In this document: one piece after another, positions 8,258-13,747 of the stretch
Layout: each line of letters opens with the position of its first letter
Numbering within the stretch: position 1 is the first letter of the stretch
Notes under the pieces: model-generated
Databases searched by the model: none
What the model was told of the DNA's origin: nothing
What the model saw: the letters and a program-made list of their open reading frames with translations, nothing else
Made by a program: the position numbers and the translations under genes
Assembly (NCBI GenBank): GCA_946480245.1
Contig: CAMLIZ010000124.1
Location: 1 to 13,747 of the forward strand
Length of the DNA: 13,747 bases
From: an uncultured Pseudomonadota bacterium
GTDB lineage: Bacteria > Pseudomonadota > Gammaproteobacteria > Burkholderiales > Burkholderiaceae
Direction: 5' to 3'

Positions 8258-8502
8258 GACTTCTGCTTGGCTTCCACGTCGACGGTGTTGGGGTCGCTGG
8301 CCTTCGGTGCGGAGGTGCTCACCTGCTGGTTCGGGGGCAACGGCTGCTGCCCGCCATCGGCGGCGCCGCCCTTCATGCCCTCTTTGAAGCCGTGTACGGC
8401 CGAGCCGAGGTCGCTGCCGATGTTCTTCAGCTTCTTGGTGCCGAAGATCAGCACAACCACCAGCAGCACGATCAACCAGTGCCAAATGCTGAAGGAACCC
8501 AT
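8254..8502 (-). CDS. tatA: Sec-independent protein translocase subunit TatA
   Basis: TatA is the pore-forming or membrane-weakening Tat subunit, which oligomerises when a folded substrate engages TatBC. It has 82 residues. It starts [20 protein letters not shown] (membrane helix), then the invariant F-G-T-K-K-L hinge and an amphipathic helix ([20 protein letters not shown]), ending in an unstructured polar tail. AGGAGA lies 6 bases upstream of ATG 8502. The 49-bp gap from hinT is the longest within the right-hand half of the train, so a local promoter is possible, but I see no good -35/-10 pair there. Confidence 0.97.
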   Translation of the reverse strand: MGSFSIWHWLIVLLVVVLIFGTKKLKNIGSDLGSAVHGFKEGMKGGAADGGQQPLPPNQQVSTSAPKASDPNTVDVEAKQKS

Positions 8503-8551
8503 GACGTCTCTCCTAGTAGGACCAATCCGCGATTTTATGAGTTGGGGTGCG

Positions 8552-8878
8552 TCAGGCCTTTTTCCAGCCGCCCAGAACGTGAATATGCAGGTGATCCACC
8601 TCCTGTCCGCCGTCGCGCCCGGTGTTGATGCCGGTCTTGAAACCCGATTCGAGCCCGTTTTCCCGTGCCAGGCGCGGCACCAGCGCCATCAGCCGGCCCA
8701 GCATCGGTGCGTCAGCCTCCTGCACGTGCGCCAGCGACGCGATGTGGCGTTTCGGAATCACGAGGAAGTGCACCGGTGCATGCGGGCGGATGTCGTGGAA
8801 CGCGAGGAATTCGGCGTCCTCGTGCACCTTGTTCGACGGGATTTCGCCGGCGGCGATCTTGCAGAAGATGCAGTTCAT
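8552..8878 (-). CDS. hinT: HIT family purine nucleoside phosphoramidase (HinT-like)
   Basis: A small cytoplasmic nucleotide hydrolase, 108 residues, of the HIT superfamily. The E. coli HinT enzyme cleaves adenosine phosphoramidates and acyl-adenylates. The histidine triad is intact in HLHIHVLGG (H96, H98, H100; H98 is the expected nucleophile). The N-terminus [18 protein letters not shown] has the usual C-x-x-C and the G-E-I-P-S turn. The ATG is one base after the stop of the upstream membrane protein gene (TGACATG), so the two are coupled. In many betaproteobacteria hinT sits between hisIE and tatABC, as here. The physiological substrate is not known from the sequence. Confidence 0.95.
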   Translation of the reverse strand: MNCIFCKIAAGEIPSNKVHEDAEFLAFHDIRPHAPVHFLVIPKRHIASLAHVQEADAPMLGRLMALVPRLARENGLESGFKTGINTGRDGGQEVDHLHIHVLGGWKKA

Positions 8879-8879
8879 G

Positions 8880-9254
8880 TCAGGCGACGGGTCGGTTGTC
8901 CTTGAGGCTGAGCCAGCCCCGCACGATGCGGTAGAGGAACCAGATTGAAATGGCCGTCCACGCGATCCACCCGGGCACGAAGAACAGCAGCCACAACGGG
9001 GCGGTGATCAGGTAAAGCGCGCCGCACCACAGCACCGTGCGGATGCGCCAGCGAAAGTGGGATTCTTGCCAGGTGCCGGCGGCGTCGTCCTTCTTGACCA
9101 AGTCGAGGATGAAGGCGATCACCAGCAGCAGCACGCTGGCTTGCAGGGTGGGCAGCACGGCGCCCACTGCCACGATGGTGTGCAGCAGGTAGCTCACATG
9201 GCCTATCGTCTTCAGCGAGCGGTCGCGTTCGTCCAGGTCGATCACGTCGTTCAT
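8880..9254 (-). CDS. Small DUF4870-like (Tic20-type) inner-membrane protein
   Basis: A 124-residue hydrophobic protein of unknown function. After a charged N-terminus ([14 protein letters not shown]) come about three to four membrane segments, roughly residues 17-36, 38-52, 73-93 and 92-112, with a polar loop [20 protein letters not shown] (54-73). The loop's aromatic/His/Arg pattern resembles DUF4870 (Tic20-related) proteins, and such a gene is commonly seen beside hinT in Burkholderiales; both points are from memory. The start at 9254 has GAGGA six bases upstream and overlaps the hisE stop (ATGA). It is therefore co-translated with hisE and hinT. A 48-residue extension to 9398 lies over hisE and is rejected. 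Confidence 0.8.
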   Translation of the reverse strand: MNDVIDLDERDRSLKTIGHVSYLLHTIVAVGAVLPTLQASVLLLVIAFILDLVKKDDAAGTWQESHFRWRIRTVLWCGALYLITAPLWLLFFVPGWIAWTAISIWFLYRIVRGWLSLKDNRPVA

Positions 9255-9595
9255 TTCGATTCCTCGCCGTCGCGCTGCCGGGCCTTGCGCAGCGCGAACT
9301 CCTCCAGCCCCGACAAGCCTTCGCGCCGCTCCAGCTCGGCCAGCACGTCCGCGGGCGTCAGGCCGAAATGCGCAAGCGCCACCATCGAGTGGAACCACAG
9401 GTCGGCCACTTCGTACACGATCTTGCGGGCGTCACCGTCCTTGGCCGCCATCACGGTCTCGGTGGCTTCTTCGCCGATCTTCTTCAGGATGGCGTCGGTG
9501 CCCTTGTGGAACAGGCGAGCCACGTAGCTGCTGTCGGGGTCGGCGCCCTTGCGCGACTCGATCACCGCGCCCAGCCGTGCCAGTGTGTCGTTCAT
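9251..9595 (-). CDS. hisE: Phosphoribosyl-ATP pyrophosphatase
   Basis: HisE catalyses the second step of histidine synthesis: it hydrolyses phosphoribosyl-ATP to phosphoribosyl-AMP and pyrophosphate. It has 114 residues in the all-alpha MazG-like fold. The metal-binding motif is split as expected: E-E-x-x-E in [15 protein letters not shown] (38-52) and E-x-x-D in [12 protein letters not shown] (61-72). The start at 9595 overlaps the hisI stop by 4 bases (ATGA), and the stop overlaps the next gene's ATG in the same way. HisI and HisE are separate genes here, unlike the fused enterobacterial enzyme. Confidence 0.96.
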   Translation of the reverse strand: MNDTLARLGAVIESRKGADPDSSYVARLFHKGTDAILKKIGEEATETVMAAKDGDARKIVYEVADLWFHSMVALAHFGLTPADVLAELERREGLSGLEEFALRKARQRDGEESK

Positions 9596-10011
9596 CTGTA
9601 GATCGCTTCCGGGTCCTTCAGGACAGGCTCGACGGCATGCCATTGCCCGTTCTCGTAACGCTGATAGAAGCAAGAGTGGCGCCCGGTGTGGCAGGCGATG
9701 CCGGGCTCGTGGCCGCGCTGCGAGACCTTGAGCAACACCACGTCGTTGTCGCAATCGAGGCGGATCTCGTGCACCTGCTGGGTGTGGCCCGACTCCTCGC
9801 CTTTGTGCCACAAGCGAGCGCGCGACCGGCTCCAATACACGGCCTCGCCCAGGGCCGCCGTGCGCTGCAGCGCCTCGCGGTTCATCCAGGCGAACATCAG
9901 CACGTCGCCCGTGCCCTGCTCCTGGGCGATCGCCGGCACCAGGCCGTCGCGGTCCCATTTCACGGCGTCGAGCCAGCTTGTATCCATCGTGGGAGTGTAA
10001 TCAGCCGGCAT
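9592..10011 (-). CDS. hisI: Phosphoribosyl-AMP cyclohydrolase
   Basis: HisI opens the purine ring of phosphoribosyl-AMP, the third step of histidine synthesis, using zinc. It has 139 residues. Ligand motifs are intact: the D-x-D-x-D box in [11 protein letters not shown] (D86, D88, D90, with Cys87) and [13 protein letters not shown] with Cys107 and Cys114. The early motifs DGLVPAIAQ and [11 protein letters not shown] are typical. I chose ATG 10011 because AGGGG (10023-10019) lies 7 bases upstream. The alternative ATG 9987 gives [12 protein letters not shown], closer to the usual HisI N-terminus, but has no ribosome site. With the first start the gene overlaps the Nudix gene by 11 bases. No hisF precedes it, which is unusual for this group. 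Confidence 0.94.
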   Translation of the reverse strand: MPADYTPTMDTSWLDAVKWDRDGLVPAIAQEQGTGDVLMFAWMNREALQRTAALGEAVYWSRSRARLWHKGEESGHTQQVHEIRLDCDNDVVLLKVSQRGHEPGIACHTGRHSCFYQRYENGQWHAVEPVLKDPEAIYR

Positions 10012-10426
10012 GCGTGCGCCCCTGGAACCCCTGCTCCGCAGCGAACCACTGCAGCACCGGCACAGTGCCTGGCAGCACCGGCTGCACGACCACCGGCAGC
10101 GTGCACCAGGCCATCTGCTGACCCTCGCGCATGTCCAACTCGCCGGCCCACGCGAACACCTTGCAGAAGTTCAGCCGCACCAGCGCGTGCGGATAGTCGA
10201 ACATCTCCACCTTCCAGGGCGTGGCCGTGCCGATCGTGATGCCCAGTTCCTCGTGCAGTTCGCGGCGCAGCGCCTGCTCCACGCTCTCGCCGGCCTCCAG
10301 CTTGCCGCCGGGGAACTCCCAGTAGCCCGCATAGGGCTTGCCTTCGGGCCGGGAGGTGAGAAGGAAGCGGCCCTGCCGGTCGACCAGCACGCCCACGGCC
10401 ACCTCCACCGGCACCCGCTCAGCCAC
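10001..10426 (-). CDS. Nudix hydrolase, MutT (8-oxo-dGTP diphosphatase)-like
   Basis: A 141-residue Nudix enzyme, slightly longer than E. coli MutT (129), probably removing oxidised or other abnormal nucleoside triphosphates. The Nudix box G-x5-E-x7-R-E-U-x-E-E-x-G-U is perfect at residues 41-63 (G41, E47, R55, E56, E59, E60, G62). Around it are [20 protein letters not shown] and YWEFPGGK, the typical MutT strand and turn. A start GTG at 10426 ([14 protein letters not shown]) fits family N-termini and overlaps the DUF815 stop by 8 bases. A GTG 12 bases further in is an alternative. The in-frame extension to 10681 is antisense-like Arg/Ser/Trp-rich sequence over the DUF815 gene and is rejected. 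Substrate specificity is inferred. Confidence 0.87.
   Translation of the reverse strand: MAERVPVEVAVGVLVDRQGRFLLTSRPEGKPYAGYWEFPGGKLEAGESVEQALRRELHEELGITIGTATPWKVEMFDYPHALVRLNFCKVFAWAGELDMREGQQMAWCTLPVVVQPVLPGTVPVLQWFAAEQGFQGRTHAG
10019..10023 (-). promoter_or_regulatory. Ribosome binding site supporting the longer hisI start
   Basis: AGGGG on the minus strand, 7 bases before ATG 10011. It lies inside the end of the Nudix gene. The competing ATG at 9987 is preceded by pyrimidine-rich sequence with no such site. Confidence 0.5.
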
Positions 10427-11294
10427 CGTGCCGCCCCGCGTAGTCGCGTGCGAACTGGTAGGCCACCCGGCCCGAGCGGGAGCCGCGCTCCAGCGCCCAC
10501 ACCAGCGATTCCTGGGCCGCGGCACGAATGGCGGCCTCGTCGATGCCGAAGTGGCGCAGCCACTGCGCCACGATGGCCAGGTACTCGGGCTGACTGAATG
10601 GGTAGAAGCTGATCCACAGCCCGAAGCGCTCGGACAGCGAGATCTTCTCCTCCACCACCTCCCCCGGATGCACCTCGCCATCGTCGGTGTGCGTATAGGA
10701 GAGGTTCTCCTTCATGTACTCCGGCAGCAGGTGGCGCCGGTTGCTGGTGGCATAGATCAGCAGGTTCTCGGTGGCTTCCGCCACCGAGCCGTCGAGCACC
10801 GATTTCAGCGCCTTGTAGCCCGGCTCGCCCTCGTCGAAGCTGAGGTCGTCGCAGAACACGATGAAGCGCTCGGGGCGCGCCGCGACGAGGTCGACGATGT
10901 CCGGCAGGTCGACGAGGTCGGCCTTGTCCACCTCGATCAGCCGCAGCCCCTGCGGCGCGAACTCGTTCAGGCAGGCCTTGATCAGCGAGCTCTTGCCGGT
11001 GCCGCGGGCACCGGTGAGCAGCACGTTGTTGGCACGTCGGCCCCGCACGAACTGCTCGGTGTTGCGCAGCATGCGCTCTTTCTGCGCGTCGATCTCCTGC
11101 AGCGCCTGCAGGCGAATCGCCGCCACGTGGCGTACCGGCTCCAGCGTGCCACTGCCGGCGCGCTTGCGATAGCGGAAGGCAATGGAGGCGTTCCAGTCGG
11201 GCGCCGTCGGCGCGTGCGGCAGCACGGTTTCGAGGCGCGCCAGCAACTGGTCGGCGCGAGTCAGCAGCGATTCGATCGAGGCAAGCATGCTCAT
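10419..11294 (-). CDS. DUF815 family AAA-type ATPase
   Basis: A 291-residue cytoplasmic P-loop ATPase of the DUF815 family, whose cellular role is not established. Residues 1-80 are helical, with RYRKR at 41-45. Walker A is GARGTGKSS (95-103) and Walker B is RFIVFCDDLSFD (143-154). A sensor-like segment LLIYATSNRRHLLPEYM (178-194) follows, and the C-terminal lid region contains SERFGLWISFYPFSQPEYL (221-239), a hallmark of the family. ATP-binding residues appear intact. No signal or membrane helix is seen. ATG 11294 is used, with ATG 11288 two codons in also possible, and neither has a strong ribosome site. The gene lies 27 bases after pdeM and overlaps the MutT-like gene by 8 bases. Confidence 0.92.
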   Translation of the reverse strand: MSMLASIESLLTRADQLLARLETVLPHAPTAPDWNASIAFRYRKRAGSGTLEPVRHVAAIRLQALQEIDAQKERMLRNTEQFVRGRRANNVLLTGARGTGKSSLIKACLNEFAPQGLRLIEVDKADLVDLPDIVDLVAARPERFIVFCDDLSFDEGEPGYKALKSVLDGSVAEATENLLIYATSNRRHLLPEYMKENLSYTHTDDGEVHPGEVVEEKISLSERFGLWISFYPFSQPEYLAIVAQWLRHFGIDEAAIRAAAQESLVWALERGSRSGRVAYQFARDYAGRHGG

Positions 11295-11321
11295 GGCGGC
11301 GGCAGTTTAGACGGCAGGCCT

Positions 11322-11966
11322 TCAGGCCACCGGCAGCACCTGCTGGTCCGCGATGGCATAGAGCCGGTCCCCATCGCCGGGGCTGACGTGGTGCATGCCG
11401 GTGAAGGCGCCGAAGGCCGGCAGCACGCCGGCATGTTCCCCGAGCCAGAAGCACGGCAACCGCAGCCGGTCGAGGCCCCGACCGATGCTCACGCAGGGGT
11501 GCAGGTGGCCGGCGAGCACGTAGGCGCCGGGCACCTGCTGCGGGTGATGGCACAGGGCCAGCGCGCCGAGCACCAGCGGCTCGTCCACCACCGTGAAGCC
11601 GAGTCCGGAGGGCGGATCGCCGGCGCGGTTGTCATGATTGCCGCGCACCAGCGTCAGGCGCAGTTCGGCGTGCTGACGGCGCCACTCGGCCAGCACGGCC
11701 AACGTGGCCGGCGCATGGGCGCGCTCCGAATGCAGGAAGTCGCCGAGGAACACCACGTGCTGCACGCCGTGCCGCCGCACCAGAGCCTGCAGGCGCTGCA
11801 ACGTGTCGCTGGTGGTGCCGCGCGGCACCGGCACCCCCCAGCGCCGGAACGACACCGCCTTGCCGAGATGGGCGTCAGCCACCAGCAGCGTGCGCAGCCG
11901 GGGCACGAATACGGCCTTCTCGGGCAGCAGCCACAGCGGCTCGCCGCCGACGTCGACGGTCAGCAT
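11322..11966 (-). CDS. pdeM: PdeM-type metallophosphoesterase (ligase-associated DNA damage response endonuclease family)
   Basis: A 214-residue calcineurin-like metallophosphoesterase. All metal-binding boxes are present: D-x-H in VADAHLGK (D31, H33), GD in FLGDFLHS (D76), G-N-H-D in VRGNHDN (109-112), the histidines at 140-141 and G-H-L-H in LAGHLHP (H154, H156). The short length, the ADAHLGK motif and the C-terminal PCFWLGEHAGVLPAFGAFTG stretch match PdeM proteins. In other bacteria pdeM clusters with an ATP-dependent DNA ligase, an Lhr-type helicase and a ligase-associated exonuclease. None is visible here, so this looks like an orphan copy, and its DNA-repair role is inference. It is 13 bases after slmA and 27 before the DUF815 gene. 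Confidence 0.9.
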   Translation of the reverse strand: MLTVDVGGEPLWLLPEKAVFVPRLRTLLVADAHLGKAVSFRRWGVPVPRGTTSDTLQRLQALVRRHGVQHVVFLGDFLHSERAHAPATLAVLAEWRRQHAELRLTLVRGNHDNRAGDPPSGLGFTVVDEPLVLGALALCHHPQQVPGAYVLAGHLHPCVSIGRGLDRLRLPCFWLGEHAGVLPAFGAFTGMHHVSPGDGDRLYAIADQQVLPVA

Positions 11967-11979
11967 GGGAACTGCGGAT

Positions 11980-12657
11980 TCAGGCGGTCAGCAACTGCAG
12001 CGCGGCGTCGAGCTGCTCGGTGGGATTGCGCTTGAAGCCCGAGCGCGCGTAGCGCTGCAGGCGGCCGACGATGAACGCGGTGATCACCGACGCCTGGGCA
12101 TTCGCTTGCACGGTGGGCATGGCGGCGGCCGTGGCCTCGGCGTGCAGGCGCAGGCTCTGGCGCAGCGCCGACTCGATGCGCTCGAAGAACTGGTTCATGC
12201 GCACCAGCAGCCGCTCGTTCTCGAACACCAGCGCATCGCCCACCATCACGCGCGTCATGCCGGGGTTCTTCTCGCCGAACTGCAGCAGCACGGTGACGAT
12301 CTTGCGGGCCTGCTGTATGCCGTCGGTGTCGCGCTCGGCGATCTGGTTGATCAGCGTGAAGAGGCTGGATTCGATGAAGTCGATCAGCCCTTCGAACATC
12401 TGGGCTTTGCTCGCGAAATGGCGGTACAGGGCCGCCTCGGAAACTTGCAGCTTGGCGGCCAGTGCAGCGGTGGTGATGCGGTCGGCGCCCGGCTGTTCGA
12501 GCATCGAGGCCAGCGTCTGCAGGATCTGCACGCGGCGCTCGCCCGGCTTGGGGCGCTTGCGGCTCGTGGTGCCCTCCGCCTCCGGCGATTCGGTGACGAG
12601 CGCCTGGGGGTCTTGCAGCCCGTCGCCTGGGCCTTCGGGATCGGTTGGGTCGATCAT
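11980..12657 (-). CDS. slmA: TetR-family nucleoid occlusion factor SlmA
   Basis: A 225-residue TetR-fold DNA-binding protein matching SlmA, which binds specific chromosomal sites and stops FtsZ ring assembly over the nucleoid. An unstructured acidic N-terminus (1-33) precedes RKRPKPGERRVQILQTLASM. The helix-turn-helix is ITTAALAAKLQVSEAALYRHFASKAQMFEG (61-90), where the recognition helix SEAALYRHF is characteristic. The C-terminal helical dimerisation domain contains LLQFGEKNPGMTRVMVGDALVFENERL, a SlmA hallmark. The start at 12657 is fixed by its ATGA overlap with the nucleotidase stop. The extension to 12705 would enter that gene. The SlmA assignment rests on remembered family features and the argB-nucleotidase-slmA context. 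Confidence 0.9.
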   Translation of the reverse strand: MIDPTDPEGPGDGLQDPQALVTESPEAEGTTSRKRPKPGERRVQILQTLASMLEQPGADRITTAALAAKLQVSEAALYRHFASKAQMFEGLIDFIESSLFTLINQIAERDTDGIQQARKIVTVLLQFGEKNPGMTRVMVGDALVFENERLLVRMNQFFERIESALRQSLRLHAEATAAAMPTVQANAQASVITAFIVGRLQRYARSGFKRNPTEQLDAALQLLTA

Positions 12658-13357
12658 CGCCGCACGCGCTTTGGCAATTGTTGTAGCGAAGTGATTCTGG
12701 CACACACGTATGCGGGCCGCCGGTGCAGGTAAACACGAACTTCAGGTCCATGTTGCCCTTGTCGCAGCCACCTTTGCATCCAAACCGTGCGAATTCCCAC
12801 ACCTCGCGCAGCCTTCTGGTGCGCGAGCGTGTCTTCGATCAGCACGCAGCGGCCCGGCGTGGTTCGCAGCCGCGCCACCAGGCGACGGAACATCCGCGCA
12901 TCGGGCTTGGGCCGCCAATGGCCGAACATCCGCATGTCCTCGATGGTGATCACCCCGTCGAACACATGCGCGATGCCGAGCGCGCGCAACACCCGGGCGG
13001 TGTAGCCCGCTGGCGCGTTGGTGAGGATGAGCTTGCGGCCGGGCAGCCGCTCGAGTGCGGAGAAATCGTGCGGATGACCGTGCACCCTGCCCTCGAGACC
13101 GGGAAGGCGGTGGGTTTGCTCCAGGAAGTGCAGCGGCCGCACGCCGTGATGCCGCTGCAGGCCGAGCAAGGTGGCGCCGTAGCGGGCCCAGTAGTGGCGG
13201 CGCAGGTAGTCCGCCTCCTCGGCGCTTACCGCCAGCTCGCGCTCGATGTAGTCGTTCATCGAGCGGTCGACCATGCGGAACGCCGCATGCGCCGCGTTGT
13301 GCAGCGTGTTGTCCAGGTCGAACAGCCAGACCGTCTGCGCTGCCGGCGCGCGCTGCA

Positions 13358-13358
<1 letters not shown>
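12654..13358 (-). CDS. HAD-family pyrimidine 5'-nucleotidase
   Basis: A 234-residue cytoplasmic haloacid-dehalogenase phosphatase of the pyrimidine 5'-nucleotidase type (SDT1/PPN-like), likely dephosphorylating UMP/CMP or non-canonical pyrimidine nucleotides. HAD motif I is FDLDNTL (D14, D16), motif II is LILTNA (T113), motif III lysine lies in WRPKPDARMF (K151), and motif IV is VLIEDTLAHQKAA (E175, D176). The tail RRPAYVCARITSLQQL is typical of betaproteobacterial members. ATG 13358 overlaps the argB stop by one base (TGATG), a termination-reinitiation arrangement. The TTG directly before it is a less likely start. The stop overlaps the slmA ATG by 4 bases. The exact substrate is inferred. 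Confidence 0.9.

Positions 13359-13747
<389 letters not shown>

Noticed and set aside
10338..12035. 565-codon plus-strand open frame across the MutT, DUF815, pdeM and slmA genes
   Set aside because: It is antisense to four genes with intact catalytic motifs. The composition is that of a shadow frame.
12658..12705. Longer slmA start at 12705
   Set aside because: It would overlap the conserved C-terminus of the nucleotidase. The ATG at 12657 makes the standard ATGA overlap.

Overview
The window looks like ordinary housekeeping chromosome from a high-GC betaproteobacterium. It is most likely a Burkholderiales member of the Rubrivivax/Leptothrix/Ideonella/Comamonadaceae type. The evidence is the protein character (a betaproteobacterial-style TatB with a basic tail, a DUF1631 protein, a DUF4870-like protein next to hinT), the gene pairings pet...tat, hisIE-hinT-tatABC and argB-nucleotidase-slmA, and the very GC-rich third codon positions that create long shadow ORFs on both strands. 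I see no mobile element, phage, tRNA, rRNA or CRISPR array.

Left part (1-1441): the start of the cytochrome bc1 operon runs leftwards (petA Rieske protein, then petB cytochrome b, cut by the window edge). mscL runs rightwards from a shared 104-bp divergent spacer. After mscL come two GC-rich hairpins. Next is an excellent match to a flagellar sigma-28 (FliA) promoter, placed 5' of a large DUF1631 protein of unknown function.

Middle part (1583-6987): the DUF1631 gene converges on a PdxA-family dehydrogenase with only 4 bp between the stop codons. The pdxA-family gene diverges from a small outer-membrane beta-barrel protein. A membrane-anchored single-PDZ HtrA/DegS-like serine protease follows and converges on tatC across a small hairpin.

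Right part (7009-13747): thirteen genes lie head to tail on the minus strand with overlaps or very short gaps. In transcription order they are argB (partial), a pyrimidine 5'-nucleotidase, slmA, pdeM, a DUF815 ATPase, a MutT-like Nudix hydrolase, hisI, hisE, a DUF4870-like membrane protein, hinT, tatA, tatB and tatC. They combine arginine and histidine synthesis, nucleotide-pool and DNA maintenance, division-site control and Tat export. The Tat translocase made here is expected to export the Rieske protein encoded at the left end, which carries a twin-arginine signal.

No convincing new multi-gene system is visible. The points most worth a second look are the FliA-type promoter in front of the DUF1631 gene, the altered active-site motif and isolated context of the PdxA-family protein, the orphan PdeM next to an uncharacterised DUF815 ATPase and a MutT enzyme, and the hisIE pair separated from the rest of the his pathway.
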